DNA of 64,000 nt from Candolleomyces eurysporus (lineage: Eukaryota > Basidiomycota > Agaricomycetes > Agaricales > Psathyrellaceae). Positions 45,317-57,913 of the stretch are shown piece after piece; the stretch's first letter is position 1; each line of letters starts with the position of its first letter. Location of the stretch: assembly GCA_027579435.1 (NCBI GenBank), contig JANBPK010000942.1, positions 23,696-87,695 of the forward strand, written 5' to 3'. A program made the translations under genes and the position numbers. The notes below the pieces were generated by a model. The model saw only the letters and a list, made by a program, of their open reading frames with translations. It was not told the origin of the DNA and did not search any database.

Positions 45317-47858
45317 ATGCCCTGGTCACTAAATGCCTATCGTGAGTCGAAGAGGAGACTCGCAATAGCCTTCGACGTTGGCACCACCTACAGCGGGATT
45401 TCGTACGCGTGAGTCGATCGGTTTCTGCTGGATACAGGGGTACCTCCTTACGCTCGGTCTATAGGGTCCTAGATCCTGGTCGAGTACCAGAGATAAAGAG
45501 CATTACACAGTACGTCTGCTTTTAGCTTCAGTATTGATCTGCATCGACGAGGCCATAACAGATTTCCAGCTCAAGAAGTTAGCCAAGCGGCGTCAAAGAT
45601 ACCAAGCGTCATCTACTACGATGCCAAGGGTGTTCCTAGGGCATTTGGCGCCGAAGCGCTCGTAGACGGAATATTCGAACGCGCAGAGGAAGAGGGATGG
45701 TACAAAGCAGAGTGGTGCGTTTCTGGCTCTTTTATACTCTCAAGCTCAATTCATATCAACTGCTGCGTAGGTTCAAGCTCCATCTCCGTCCTCCAACGAT
45801 GTCATCAACCTCTACGCCAATTGAAGCATACGTACCTGCTCTCCCTCCCGGCAAGACCGCGGTCACGGTTGTAGCAGACTTCCTAGGTTATTTGTTCAAA
45901 TGCGCCGAGACCTACATTCAAGAGAAGGAACCCAACGGAGAAAGCCTCTGGTCCTCCCTTCAAAACCAAATCGACTTTATCCTCACCCATCCCAATGGCT
46001 GGGAGGGCGCTCAGCAGAGTATGATGCGGGATGCGGCTGTAATGAGCGGTCTGATACCTGATACCGATGAAGGCCACTCGCAGCTGAGTTTCGTCACTGA
46101 AGGCGAGGCTAGCCTCCATTTCGCGGTACGGAACGGATTTCCAAAATCCGACATGAAGGTACATATCTTTGCGTCATTCCGGCTACTTGTGGCTCATGCT
46201 ATTTAGCCGGGCGAAGGGGTCCTTATTCTTGACGCTGGTGGAGGCACAATCGACACCACCACTTACGCGAAGAGAGCGGATGGTTGGTACGAAGAGATCG
46301 CCGCCCCCCAGTGTAAGGTCATCGTCTTTCTTGCATCCCGCCCGTGCTTATGTTTTTCCAGGTCACTTTAACGGCTCAATCTTCGTTACCCTGGCTGCTC
46401 AAAAATACTTGAACGGTACTTGGGTTTCTCTACATGTATTGCGTTCCGCTCATCCGCTACAAATGATCGTCAGATCTCCTCTCCGACTCGCGATTCTTGG
46501 ATGACCTCGACCATATTGTTGACTGCTTTGATCAAACGACGAAACTCCGCTTCAGCGATCCTGAGGAAATGCAGTTCGTTAAATTTGGCAAAACCAAGGA
46601 CAACGACGAGACCTGCAACATTCGATATGGCCAGCTTAAGCTCGCCGGGTACGTATCACCTTTGACATATTTCTTGGTCGTTGTCTTAATACTTGTTGCT
46701 TCAAAGGAGGGAAGTCGCAAGCTTCTTTGAACCGGCTGTACGTTGCGTTCTCGACGCGATTGCGGAACAACAAAAGCAGTGCAAGTTACCGCACATTGTA
46801 CGTTCTCCTTGGTCCTCTGGTGGTGCTCGAATCTCATTCTCTGATGCCTTGATAGCACGTGGTCCTAGTCGGCGGGTTCTCCGCAAGCGATTACCTATTC
46901 CAACAACTAACCAAACATCTCGAACCAAAAGGCTGCCAAGTCCTACGGCCCGATAGCTATGTGTACGCATCTTCTCCTTCTCCGCCTCTCTTAAATGACT
47001 CACTTCTAACAACGGGCGGCTCCCCTGCGTTCTGTACTTTTAGGAGCAAAGCCTGCTCTGACGGCGCCATCTCTTTCTACCTGGACCACTTTGTTCAATC
47101 CCGGGTATCCAAAATGACGTATGGGTGCTTCGCGAATGTGCTTTATAGACGTGATGATCCGGAACATTATGCAAGAGAGAGCAGTGCGTTTGTTACGCTC
47201 GCGGGGGAGATAAGGTTGCCTGGAGCGTTCAATATTATTTTACCAAAGGTAAGGGAGAAAGGCTGAGAATGTCGATCTTTTTCACTGACGATCGCTACCT
47301 TCGTTGTTGGAATTCAGGGCGTTCAAGTTTCAGAAGCTACGGAATTTAGAAGCTCGTATTGTCAACTATTCAAAGATAAGGCCGAGTTTGCGACTTTTAC
47401 GTCTCAAGTTTGGAGCTATCGAGGACACCTTGCTGAACCGAGGTGGCGGGATTTTGACTCTGGTAAGTTCAACCTAAATTTCTTGACTGCTCCAAATCGT
47501 GTCTCGTTTCACGGTGACATATTGACTCATGGCTCCATTACAGCAAGCTACTCTCTCCTATGCGTAATCAAAGTCGACGTAACAAATATTCTCAAGAACA
47601 CCAAGGCTACAAGGCAGAGCAGCACTCAAGGGAAATTCTACCGGCTCGAGTATGACCTGGTCCTGATATTCGGATGCACGGAGTTCAAGGCCCAGATTGC
47701 GTGGAAGGAGAAGGGGATGGAGAAGAGGTACGGTTGCCATACGTCTACTGTACCTTCTGCACGAGCTAATCACGACTGCCTTGCCATTTGACAGGAGCCC
47801 TGCAAAAATATTGTACAATTACCATGCTCCAGCGACGCCGGATACGAGTTCAAGCTAG
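45317..47858 (+). CDS. HSPA12-like Hsp70-family ATPase, copy 2
   Basis: The ATG at 45317 begins MPWSLNAYRESKRRLAIAFD; exon 1 ends at 45408 after phosphate-1 motif AFDVGTTYSGISYA. Splicing in GT-AG order gives GVLDPGRVPEIKSITQ, SKIPSVIYYDAKG, EWFKLHLRPP, ADFLGYLFKCAETYIQ, HPNGWEGAQQSMM, TEGEASLHFA, phosphate-2 motif VLILDAGGGTIDTTTY, HIVDCFDQTTKLRF, adenosine motif VVLVGGFSASDYL, CSDGAISFYLDHF, and last exon SPAKILYNYHAPATPDTSSS with TAG at 47856-47858. No frame damage is seen, so this is the cleanest of the four copies. Introns match the sister genes. It ends tail-to-tail with copy 3 about 1 kb away. As in other HSPA12-type proteins the ATPase fold is followed by a short beta-rich tail, not a classical substrate-binding domain. 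Confidence 0.88.
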
Positions 47859-48876
47859 TCATTGCGTCGGTGTGTCCGTAGATCTAGAGAAGTCATACAT
47901 ACACCCTTTCAAAACTGCAAACTCTGATTTCTACATTATCTCGGCGACTGGTTGAATGTTTGAATACTGAGATTCCGGAGAGAAGCTTGGACTCTCGATT
48001 TTACGATTGTCGAGCGACGGTGCCTCCGACAGGATCTTCCTGTCCTCGTGCACCATCCGTCCAGAACATTTCAAGAAAGCCGGCGATAAGGTCGGTCGTC
48101 GTATTGGAGTCTCATGACACCTGCTTCCTTCCTCCTGTTTTTTTTTGAGTCGTAATGATGCTTGCAGATTCATATGGGTAGCCAAACGAGTTGAGCATCC
48201 GAAATCTAGAGAGGTCTCGGCGCTGGTGTCTGCTTCACCTCTATGGTTGCCTTCAGTGGTTCAAACCAAATGGGTTGGGGAATCTGCTGCTATAGTTCAC
48301 CCGCGTGGAAACTACTGAGCATTGTGGGTGCGCAGGACTACCTCGCAGCTTCTTTCTGCGCAAAGCAATTACCCCTGGCTCACCTCGCACACCGCAGTTC
48401 AAGCACATCATGCGGCAGATTTCGGCCGAGTTGGAGTCACGATTCAGAATCCCCCAAAACCGTCGGCCGAGAAAGCGTTTTGTCAGTGTATCGTACGGAG
48501 GAGGCAAGATATTGCGCCCATCGAAGGAGAACAGGAGACGGCACGTAGAACTAATTAAAATCCATCATAGCTCACGCACAATTGCAAATTAAGAAACGTT
48601 GACTTGAATCTTGTATGACTACCATGCTCCAAGGCTTTGGACACGAATGTCAAGTCAAGGTGGCTCCGTGTGTTGTGTACATCATAGATTGAGAGAAGGC
48701 ATAGTAATATACAGTAACATTCAGATCGCTCGAAGTCGTGACGGTCTTGAATTTCGTAGGCATATTTCGCCTCCATATCATCTCATCCATTATGCCTAGT
48801 CTTCAGTCCGTAGGGTCGTAAACAACCCGTGCTGGACTCCTTTGCGGAGCGATCAGTTGAGCAGACTCATCGGCGT
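47859..48876. other. Spacer between convergent Hsp70-like genes
   Basis: About 1 kb between the stops of copies 2 and 3. A plus-strand frame at 48305-48592 starts with ATG and is rich in Arg/Lys, but shows no known motif. No inverted repeat between the flanks is obvious. Confidence 0.45.
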
Positions 48877-51396
48877 TCAAAACACAGATTCATACCTCTT
48901 CTCCACGCCCTGTTTCATCCAATTAGTCAATCTATTAACCGGGAAGCTTGAAAGACGTACGTTCTCTATCCACGCCATCTGAGCCTTCAGTTCGACTCCC
49001 TGGTAAAACAAAATATAATCGTAGTCGATCTCGTAGTAGACCCCGCCTTGATCGTCGAGCTTCGGCAGTGTCTTGTAAGGCAGGTAAGAGAGGTCCATGA
49101 TTATCTGGCAGAGCTTCGAGTACATTTCTAGTGCACAGAGTCGGCGGGGAAGAGAAGAGCGTGGATGAATTCATAACTCTGACAAGTTCTCCAGGTTTGT
49201 CCTGCTTACCTGGATCTTCATCTCTCCATCGAGGGTCACGGTTATTCCCTCGATAGCACCAGATATCATTCCGGACTTTCTTCAGAATGGAGACCGAAGC
49301 AAAACGATAGGTGGACGTCAGGCGATACTCTTTCTTTTCCTGGATTTTCGTGTTCTGCAGGACAAGATGACATCAATCCGAACCGTTCGTTGAACGTAAA
49401 AGCAAAAGCGGAAAGGGCAACCTTGGGTATCATAACCTTGAAACTCCCCGCAATCCTTTTTCGCCCGGCAGCAGAGACGTATACACTCCCTCTCTCTTGG
49501 TGTACCCTATGCTCCGGGTTCTCGGGATCGTAGTTCATGCTGAATATTGGCCCGTACGCGAACTTTGAGACTCGTGAACGGACTTGGCGACGGAGATAGA
49601 ATGAGACGGCGCCGTCAGAGACAGCTTTATTGCTGTCACATGTCGTCAGATCCTCAGTACTCTTCCGCAACACTATGAGGGTAAGGTAGAATGTGACTTA
49701 CACGTAACTCTCAGGCCGGATGACGTTCAGACCTCTGCCCCGAAGAGCTTTGTCGATTTGGTTGAACAGCCAGTCGCTGGAGGCGAATCCACCGACGACG
49801 ATAACATGCTAAGCAAAATGAGAGCTTGCTTAAGTGGATATAAAGTGAATGGTACGTACAGAGATGGGATTATGAGCTGCGCTGAGAAGACGCAGAACCG
49901 CGTTCGTGATGCACTTGATCGAAGGCTCGAAGAAACTAGCCACATCTGTTCTAGACGCAGTCAGCACTTTCTGCTGAGAGAGGCCAAGGACCTTCGGAAT
50001 ACCCTGGTAGTTTCAGCTGCCCGTATTTGATCCCGACCGAATCGTCATTGTCTCTGTTCCCTCCAAACCTAATGAACTGTGGATCTTTGTCGCTCCGGAA
50101 CCGTAGTTTAGTTGTAGTATCGAATCGATGGACGATATGGTCGAGGTCTTCGAGGTAATTGGATTGTGCCAGCAAAGCTAGACAGGTGGTGTGATTAAGA
50201 ACGGCCATTCCAGTTAGCTAAAAGCATCGCCCGCACCAGAAAGAAAGACTTTCGCGTGCATTGTCACGAAAACGGACCCGAAGAAATGGCCTTGAAAGTC
50301 AGGGAATATGGATCATTTTCAATATCCAAGACAAATTGCTGAAGAGACGTACACTGTGGTACAGCTATCTCTTCAAATCTATCCTTTCCACTATCAGGTT
50401 GCTTTCGGTAGGCGCTCACATCAACAGTTCCACCTCCGGCGTCGACGATTACCACTCCTTCCCCATTCTGGGGAACAACGAAGGTCAGTTCCAGCAATCA
50501 GGCTGCTCAAAACTGTGGCAACTCACTTCCAGCGCACCTGAAGGCAGTCCATTGCGAATGGCATAGTGCAGACTCGCTTCGCCTTCGGTGAGAAATGTAA
50601 TCCTCCTCTCTTTGTCCCTCTCAGAGTCGGAAATGAGGCCAGCCATAACGGCAGCTTCACACATCTGCGTTTGTTGATATCCCTCCCATCCATTTGGATG
50701 TGATATCACATAATCGATATCTTTCTCCACTGACTCCCAAAGATCTCGTCCGTTCGCATGGGTATCTTGGATGTAGTCTTTGGCACACTTGAAGAGATAC
50801 CTCATAAAATCGGAGAGTAAGTGGATCACCGTTTTGGATGGAGGAAGGGGCGGCAACTTGTCCTTAATGTTATCATCTGTTCTAGTAGCCCGCTTGGAAC
50901 GGATGTGCAACTTGAACCTTGAACCGTAGGAATGAAATAGATTGCTTTGGGATAGCCCAGATGTGACGCTCACCATTCGCTCTTCACCCAGCCCTCGTCT
51001 GTGGCGATCTCATAGATACCCTCTCTAGCTGCCTCAGCACCTGCAGCTGCCATGTTTCCTTGCTTATCATAGTAGAGAATTGTCGGTATTTTCGAGGCGC
51101 CGCTGATCTGTTCATGCGCAGGAAATCTGGGCTCACGACTCGTTGAGCGCCACTTGCCTTCCAAGGGTCTGCTAAGATTACAATACAGACCTTGTAACAC
51201 CCCTAATCTCTGGCACTTGACCTGGATCTAGGATGCTGCGAATGGCGTTGCCTCAACATTGGCCCAAGAGCCTCCCAATGAAATTTGAGTCCTACCAGTA
51301 CGATATACCACTGTACGTCGTCCCAATGTCGAATGCGAGTACGAGTCTTCTCTTTGACCCGGTATATACGCTTCTTTTTGACGGCTTCTTGGACAT
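48877..51396 (-). CDS. HSPA12-like Hsp70-family ATPase, copy 3
   Basis: The start ATG at 51396 gives MSKKPSKRSVYTGSKRRLVL then FDIGTTYSGISYC. Spliced exons give ILDPGQVPEIRGVTR, FPAHEQISGASKIPTILYYD, DEGWVKSEWFKLHIRSKRAT, HPNGWEGYQQTQM, TEGEASLHYA, phosphate-2 motif VVIVDAGGGTVDVSAY, HIVHRFDTTTKLRF, adenosine motif HVIVVGGFASSDW, NKAVSDGAVSFYLRRQVRSR, and a last exon ending GVEKRYESVF at the stop 48877-48879. The usual SPAKIxY end is missing, so the C-terminus is shorter than in copies 1 and 2. Introns are at shared positions. Most similar by eye to copy 4 (the HEQIxGxSKIP and HPNGWEGYQQ blocks). Confidence 0.85.
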
Positions 51397-51650
51397 TTGA
51401 GGGGGTTCTTGAAGAGAAGGAGTGACGTGCGGTGGCAGGGCTCAATCATCATCACGTTGGGCGCTTATCTCGGCACGCTGCTGATCTTATCGCGGATCAG
51501 AGAGCTGCTCGCACCACAAAACGCCCGGCTGGTGCAGCTTGAAAAGGACCTCAAGGAAGCTGAGGCCAAGGTCTTCAGGCTGAAGGAGAAGGAGGAAGAC
51601 TTTCTGCGGGTCATCAAGCCCTCAAGTCACTTTCTTCTCTCAGCCGTCGC
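51397..51650 (+). other. Coding-like fragment: transmembrane plus coiled coil, repeated at 57698
   Basis: An open plus-strand frame without an ATG reads RWQGSIIITLGAYLGTLLIL followed by SRIRELLAP and then a charged heptad pattern (LEKDLKEAEAKVFRLKEKEE). A diverged copy at 57698-57830 keeps GTLLILSRISEL after a frame shift, so the frame was probably coding in an ancestor. It starts immediately next to the ATG of Hsp70-like copy 3 on the opposite strand. I read it as a gene fragment; family unknown. Confidence 0.4.
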
Positions 51651-52844
51651 TTTCCCCGAGACGTCACGGAGCTCAGTTTCGTGCATTCTATACCGGCCAA
51701 AGCCTTCGGAAGGCCTGGCTTCACCATTTGTCATGCATCACTGGTCTTGCTGAGGGTGTACAAGCTGTGGAGGGAGATAGCGTTGACCACGCCACAGTTG
51801 GGGTGAAACTCACTATGCCTCTTCACCTGTGCCATTCATTTGGAAACGCTCGGGAGCCCAAACGGCAGCACCAGGTGGCATTGTTTCTCAAGCAATTCAA
51901 CGAATAGCTCGTACGGTCAGAGGGCTACTCCCTTTTCATTATCGTGCGTCGATTCTCACTCGATGGAAGCGTCATTATGCAAAGCCTTACCTCTAGACTC
52001 GCGCTTCATTAACGCTGGTGGGAGTCCGCTGATTTTAGCAGATCCCGGTGCAGTACGTTCAATGACATCGCCGCCAAATTTTTACCCACCATGAAGCGTG
52101 CGCAGCTATCCCCCTATTTATGTCCTTGGCATTCTCGCGGCCCCCAACCTAGAGCGGCTGCAGATCCAAGTCTCGCGTTCGTCTCCCGTATTCTCAAAGA
52201 TCCCCCCGTCAATTGAACGATGCCGAGTGGCGAGTGACAGGAGCGTTGGCGCATAAATCCAAACAGCCAGGCTGCACTTTCCAACCTTTACTACCTACCG
52301 GCATATATGACGACTACAGTGACCCGCTCTATGCTCCTGAAGACACGCAAGGCAACCGTGCCGAGCAATGTCAATATCAAACGGCTTGTGGTACTTTCTC
52401 GAAAGCGTTTCCAAGGTCACTTAAGATAATAGGGCCGGGGAGACATTAAATTTGTTCGCAGAGAACCTGCCTGACTGAAGAAGGGGAAGGGAAAATAAGA
52501 GGTGTATAAAGTGGCCGGACTCTAGCCATGTCCCACGCTCCCTTCGATTTAGTGTGTAGGTAGGGACGAGACCTTATATACAACGTTAACTACACGAAAT
52601 TATTGTAAGCAGTCATGTACCTATTATACAGTGATATTACAATAAGTAGAAAGCGATGGCTGTCTATAATAATTTTTAATGCCACGAGTGTCTGAGATGC
52701 ACGGCGAGATTGATTCGAAGTGTGAGAGAGAAAGAGACAGGTACAACAGGGCGAAAGTCCGATGTACCATTCCAAGTCCTTGAGCAAAAACAACCCCCGC
52801 TTCTTTTCACAGCCTGGTTCTTTCAACCAGCGTCACAATCGCAG
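51651..52844. other. Intergenic, no supported gene
   Basis: Only short unrelated frames. The stretch 52490-52800 is the 3' flank of the DUF6533 gene, moderately AT-rich. Confidence 0.45.
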
Positions 52845-54731
52845 CTAGCCCAAGGGTACCGGTGAACCGTTCCAAGACACTACCGTCAGGGACCTATCAA
52901 ACACCAACTCTGGCAAGGAGAAATCTCGACTATACCGGGGTGTTCCAGCGTCTCTGATATTCAACAATAGTCTAGATATATAAAGTGCTGTTGAGCGTCT
53001 AACAACGAGAGATATTTCCAAGCAGTAAGAAGCGATTCTCACCTCGAGCATATGATAACCTGAAAACTTTTCATCAAACTACGCGTGAGGCAGGTGAGCT
53101 TCCCACCGTCTTTCCTATGGCAAGGAAAGGTGGAAGACTCACTAAACTCCCATATACGATAAACTAGATGGAGCAAACAGCCAAATCAGCAGGTTAGCTG
53201 CCAGCCAGACTGAGAGGTAAGCGATGTTTAGTCAAAAAGGTCCCAAAAGCATAAATACTACTCACCAAGAATAACTGCACAAACGGCAAAATAGAAGCAG
53301 GATCAGCGTCTCCCAATGAGTTCGGGCTGAACCATGAGACAAACCAAGATAGTATATGAACCCTATTCATCCCACCATGAGATAAATACGCGAAGCACAG
53401 AGAACAGCGTACCATCCCGAGTAATCACTTCAAATAAATCAGTTGGGTTTCTGACAAGCCTGTTCAACTGTGTAATGGTGGCGTCAACGCCACTCCTAGC
53501 GCTACAGATCTCGTATTCTTGTTTCGCAATGACCTTGCAAAAAGCTGTCCACGCTGTCAAGGAAAACACAACTAACGCCGCATTTGGTCACCGAATGGGT
53601 ATATTCAAGCGGTTATATAGGTGCATCCCCAAGAAGAAATAGACCGGCCACTCACTAGTCTCCAATAGAATGAAGGGTAACCAAAATATGACACCGAAAA
53701 GGTGGCAGAGTGGCCCATAGCAAAGTGAAAGGCAACCAGACATTATGAATGTGGTTGAGATTCTAGCTGCAAAAACAGGATCGCTTGAGAATTGTGACAC
53801 CAGGATACGTCGTCAGGGTACCAGGGAGAATACGCACAAATTCCTTTCTGGTAAAGGATCAAATAGCATCCAACCATTGTGCCAGATGATACCTGTGTGC
53901 AGCAGGCGCACGGTAGAATTAGATAGTGGTGGATTTGGGGACAGCCAAAGTGTTTTACCAGGGCCAAAAGGATTAAAAATGCCAAGAGAAATCGATTGGC
54001 GTGAAGGGCATGCGTACGCATGATAAGTATGGCTGATGCCTAAGGTCAGTTCGTCAGGACGGGAGAAGGCGTTCTGAGTGAAGTACCTTCAATAAGGGTG
54101 ACGAGAAAGATCCCCAAGATAGAGGAAAGGAGCTGCATAGTTTGACATCTGGATACAACTTGATTGGTTAATTAAACCTTGAAAAATGTCGAATCAACGT
54201 ACGTCTAGGAAAATAAGTCATTGGTTACGGTCAGAGAATGAAAGACCCACCGAAACCGGAATATCCCATAGTAGCAGTTCTGTAATTTAATTCTTAGCGT
54301 GAAGAGGAGGACTGGGATGTGCATCTCACGGAGCATGTCAATTATGAACACTACGGGCGATAGGTATCGTATCTATCCCATCCATTTTTAGCATATAGAA
54401 TTGAGGAAGAGAAACTCGGGAGACTTACGGTGAGATAGAGGTACTTCCCCGCTGACCATCGAGATTGCCAGACAGTATCTACCTCCCGGTCGATGGTCAG
54501 AGTGATATCATAAACCAGCAGTGTTAAAGCAATGACTGCGCAACGACCGTATTCGTCAGACCCCCAAAAATAAGGAGACTACTGGGAAGGCACTGACCAA
54601 GACAATACTATGCAATATAATTAGTCAGAAGAAGTATACTTCGCGGCTGAAGGCGATCGCAGACTCACTTTGGTTACTTGGAAGTATTCCAGCTCGTGAA
54701 GGACGTCTGGAGAACTTGATGAAGCAGCCAT
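52845..54731 (-). CDS. DUF6533-type multi-pass membrane protein
   Basis: The start ATG at 54731 begins MAASSSSPDVLHELEYFQVT; small exons follow. The exon at about 54429-54535 carries the domain hallmark LTLLVYDITLTIDREVDTVW then QSRWSAGKYLYLT, and the next (about 54255-54425) carries RYLSPVVFIIDMLREMHIPV. Downstream exons give hydrophobic segments (LSSILGIFLVTLIEG; LHANRFLLAFLILLAL; LCHLFGVIFWLPFILLETSE), then VFSLTAWTAFCKVIAKQEYE and TDLFEVITRDGTLF, and finally SRLLLNIRDAG ending VSWNGSPVPLG at 52845. This is the layout of the large basidiomycete-specific DUF6533 family of seven-pass-like membrane proteins of unknown function. At least eight introns; the joins around 53050-53400 and 53800-54050 are not certain, and a frame break may exist near 53820. 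Confidence 0.7.
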
Positions 54732-56204
54732 CCACAGATCTTTATGTGATCTCTTCACATGCTTCTTGCTCGGGTTATCTGGTACTCTTATAGTCTGTCA
54801 AGTCAAAGACCCATGTACGAAATGCGCTTGATCACTTCCGAGATGGCGAGATGAGTCAAGTTCAGCTTTACCGATTCATGAACGTCGGGGGACAAACAAA
54901 GGCGGCGACGGGACTGGGACACAGTAAAACATGATACTGGACTGGCCCCACGTCACTATTGGCCTGATTATAATGATAGGCTTCATTGAAGTAAGAGACT
55001 GGAATGGTAGGAAGTACAAGGGAGCGACAAGACTCTTCCGGGCCTTCATAGCTGTCTCCCCAATTTGGCCAGTCGGATGCAACAGGAGTGACTCAGTGAG
55101 GTTCACCCAGGAAGCGACAAAGGCGAAGTTGAGACTGGTACTCAACCAAAAGCTGAGATATGACTGCATCCTCACGAGCGCTCCGACGTACGGAAGGAAG
55201 TACTCAGGACCGACGATTCAGTCCTATCGCCCTCAGTAATCTTGAAAGCTACAGCTCTGAGCCGGACAGCCTCTAGTTAATCATCAGCACCGGCAATCAC
55301 TGAGAATATGCTCAAAAAATTCAAGAGAAGACTCAACTACAAGCCTCAAACGAAACACCATTTCTAACACGCAACACACAGTAGTGCGGCGATAGCCTCA
55401 GCTATCGACCTACCAATATATTCCATTACCTTCTCCTTTCAATTACTTCACAAGGAAAGGCCTATTCCCAAACTGCGATGAAGTGGAACAATACGGACCT
55501 AAATGCAGCAGTGAAGATAACAAGTTCCCATCAACTTCTACCGCAGAGGGCGCGGGCTGCGGAGACTTCGGCCTCTCTCATCCTATGCAACACTTGTAAG
55601 CCAGATCGCTCCCTTTAGCTACGTTCGCGTTTTTTACCATGGTATGAACCATTAGTCACAGTAATGTGCACTCAATGTCCAATCCCAAAAGAGTTGCTCT
55701 ATCATATATATTATAATAACGGTACAAGGTCACAATAAGGAACGGCCGTGTTTCGCCCCTCCTCAGCTGACTCTCAGCTGTCCTACTTTTCTTTGTTTGA
55801 GTTATCTGCTCCTCCCGGCCGATTCTTTGTGCACAGCAAAGATTGAACTTTATCTGCATTCTCCTCCACACCCCTCTGATTGAGCGTTGTGGAGGCCTTC
55901 GCGCGGTACGAGTCGGCCGGTTCTAGGAGATCCGCTTAGNCCCCCCGGATGTTTGTCACCCAGTCTGCTGGCAGTTCAGCTTTGCTGCAAATCGTCGGGG
56001 TCTCGATGACCTTCTCCCGCGTCCTCTGTTACTGTTCAGTGAAATGCTAAGACGGGTCCAGACACTCGATCCGGACGGGACGAGACAGCGCGTCGCCTGA
56101 CGTCGCACACCATCCCGACTAACGATGACAAACAGCCCTCATCAATGGCCTCAATTTTCGAACTTCAAGCTTCTAACTTCCTCCACAAAGCCCTCGTAGC
56201 ACGA
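54732..56204. other. Intergenic, no supported gene
   Basis: A minus-strand frame at 54876-55175 and a plus-strand frame at 54931-55239 overlap each other and have no recognisable motif. There is one N at 55940 before a run of Cs. Confidence 0.45.
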
Positions 56205-56945
56205 TGGTGTCTCACGAGGAGGACTAAGTCGTATCACCGTGAGAGCTTCTCAACGACTCCATAGAATCGTCAAATCAGCCTATCGACAGAGATCGCTCAA
56301 GATACATCCGGGTAGGAACCCTAATAACCCTGATGCTGTTATGTGGATGCTGCATCTGCTTTGAAAGAAAGATCCGGTACTCATAAGTCTTCGTTTCTTT
56401 TTTCTTGTATATGCGCTGAAATCGCGGTAGCCTATAAATTCCACAAGCCAAACCACCCTACGAACTCCTTCTCAATCCTTTGCGTTGGCTCCCCCTCAAC
56501 GCCAAAATACAAGCAAAAAAAAGTGTGCTCTGAGCATCTCAAAGCCTATGACACCGAGCACAAGAACCTGGTAGCAGAGTGGGAGGAGCGTGAACGCACT
56601 ATCAAGAAGGCGAGGGTGTAGGGGTTAGAAATGTATCGACAAGCTGAAAGAATCAAGGAAAAAGACGCCAGAATGTGATAGGGGAGAGATAGAAGGCCAA
56701 AAAGGAGAAGGAGAGGCTTGCAGAAGAACAGAAATAGGAGAGCATGGGTATAGATCTCGAATTGGAGCCCCCGCCATAGATCAATTCAATACCATAGTTC
56801 GACTAACTTACTCATTATAGTCACACTCGGATCTCACAACGAAACAAAAATCACATCTTACCTCTCGCCTTTCGGTTGTGTCGTGTGCCGACTCCATGAT
56901 GTATAGCGTGTCTGAGATTGAGGGCACGGCTTCGTCCGAACGGGC
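56205..56945 (+). pseudogene. Decayed J-domain protein (DNAJC17/Cwf23-like)
   Basis: Pieces in shifting forward frames match, in order, a spliceosome-associated J-protein: AYRQRSLKIHPGRNPNNPDA (helix II, HPD loop and helix III), ALKE, then HKNLVAEWEERERTIKKARV (the charged region after the J domain), IDQFNTIVRLTYSL, and KITSYLSPFGCVV (start of the RRM-like domain). The HPD tripeptide needed to stimulate Hsp70 ATPase is HPG here. Several stops and at least three frame changes are present, including a stop right after the start, so this is a pseudogene. A functional copy should exist elsewhere in the genome. Confidence 0.75.
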
Positions 56946-57697
56946 GCCTAATCCGCCTGCTTGAGAACATGCACTGCAAGTATATCATCTTCTTAGCATG
57001 CAGGACTATCTCGGCTGACATAGTGCTCTCAGTCGTGGAAAACTAGGCAGGCTCAGCCGTATGACGGCGTCTGCGATAACGGCTGTATGGTCCATGCAAG
57101 AAGGAAAGTAGGTTAAATGTACCATACTCGAATCGTCTCAGTTGACTTATTTTCTCGTCTCGCATTCTGGTCTACCGTCCAGAGTCAAAAAGTAGTATCC
57201 CACCCTTGACTTGCAGACTCTGGCATACCCTCTACACACACAGTGAGTTACGCGTTTATCGAATGGAACAGCAAGTAGCAAGCTCATGTTATGTTCTCAG
57301 CTGGTCCCTCGATGGTTTAACCTGCTGGATGTAGATGCGCAGGTTTGAATAGGAGAAATAAATCATCCTTGAGGTCTTAGGAAGAAGAGCCTAGATGCGT
57401 GAGTATACATTCGTTGGTAGCTGAACTCGAAGCTTGGCAGTGCCACAGAACGTTTCATGGACTTGGAATACGAACTCGTCGACATCGACGAGGCAATGTC
57501 GACTGAAACCGAGGGTATATCCACGGGCACCGAACGTCATAGACTCAGGTATATACGCTGCCAGTAGATGGCTTGGCCACCATTCTCTAGCTGTATCTGT
57601 TTTGCGTAGTTTGGAATCGACTCCGACCAAATTTCGAAACCCAAATCCAAGAAAACCGGGTTGTCAGGCTCGCAGAGGATTTTTTAAAACGTCGTCA
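56946..57697. other. Intergenic, no supported gene
   Basis: A minus-strand frame at 57391-57630 (FGARGYTLGFSRHCLVDVDE and on) has a coding-like beta-strand pattern, but no recognised family and no flanking exons I can join. Confidence 0.4.
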
Positions 57698-57830
57698 TAC
57701 GGAATCTTGAAGAGAAAGAGTGATCTGCAGCGGCAGAGTTTGATTATGATTGGTCAGGTTCGGCGCTGATGTCGGCACGCTACTGATCTTATCGCGGATC
57801 AGTGAATTAGAGAGCTGAGATTGTTTTTCG
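57698..57830 (+). repeat. Diverged copy of the 51400-51545 fragment
   Basis: Shares TCTTGAAGAGAAAGAGTGA-type sequence and GGCACGCTACTGATCTTATC with only scattered differences. It lies upstream of Hsp70-like copy 4, while the other copy lies upstream of copy 3. Relative to the adjacent Hsp70 gene the two copies are in opposite orientation. Confidence 0.75.
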
Positions 57831-57913
57831 GCCCAATTTAACCCACCTGGCATGAGGGACAAGGCGCTGTCTTCACTCATCTCCACGCTCGACCTCACAC
57901 AGCTTCCCGAGAT

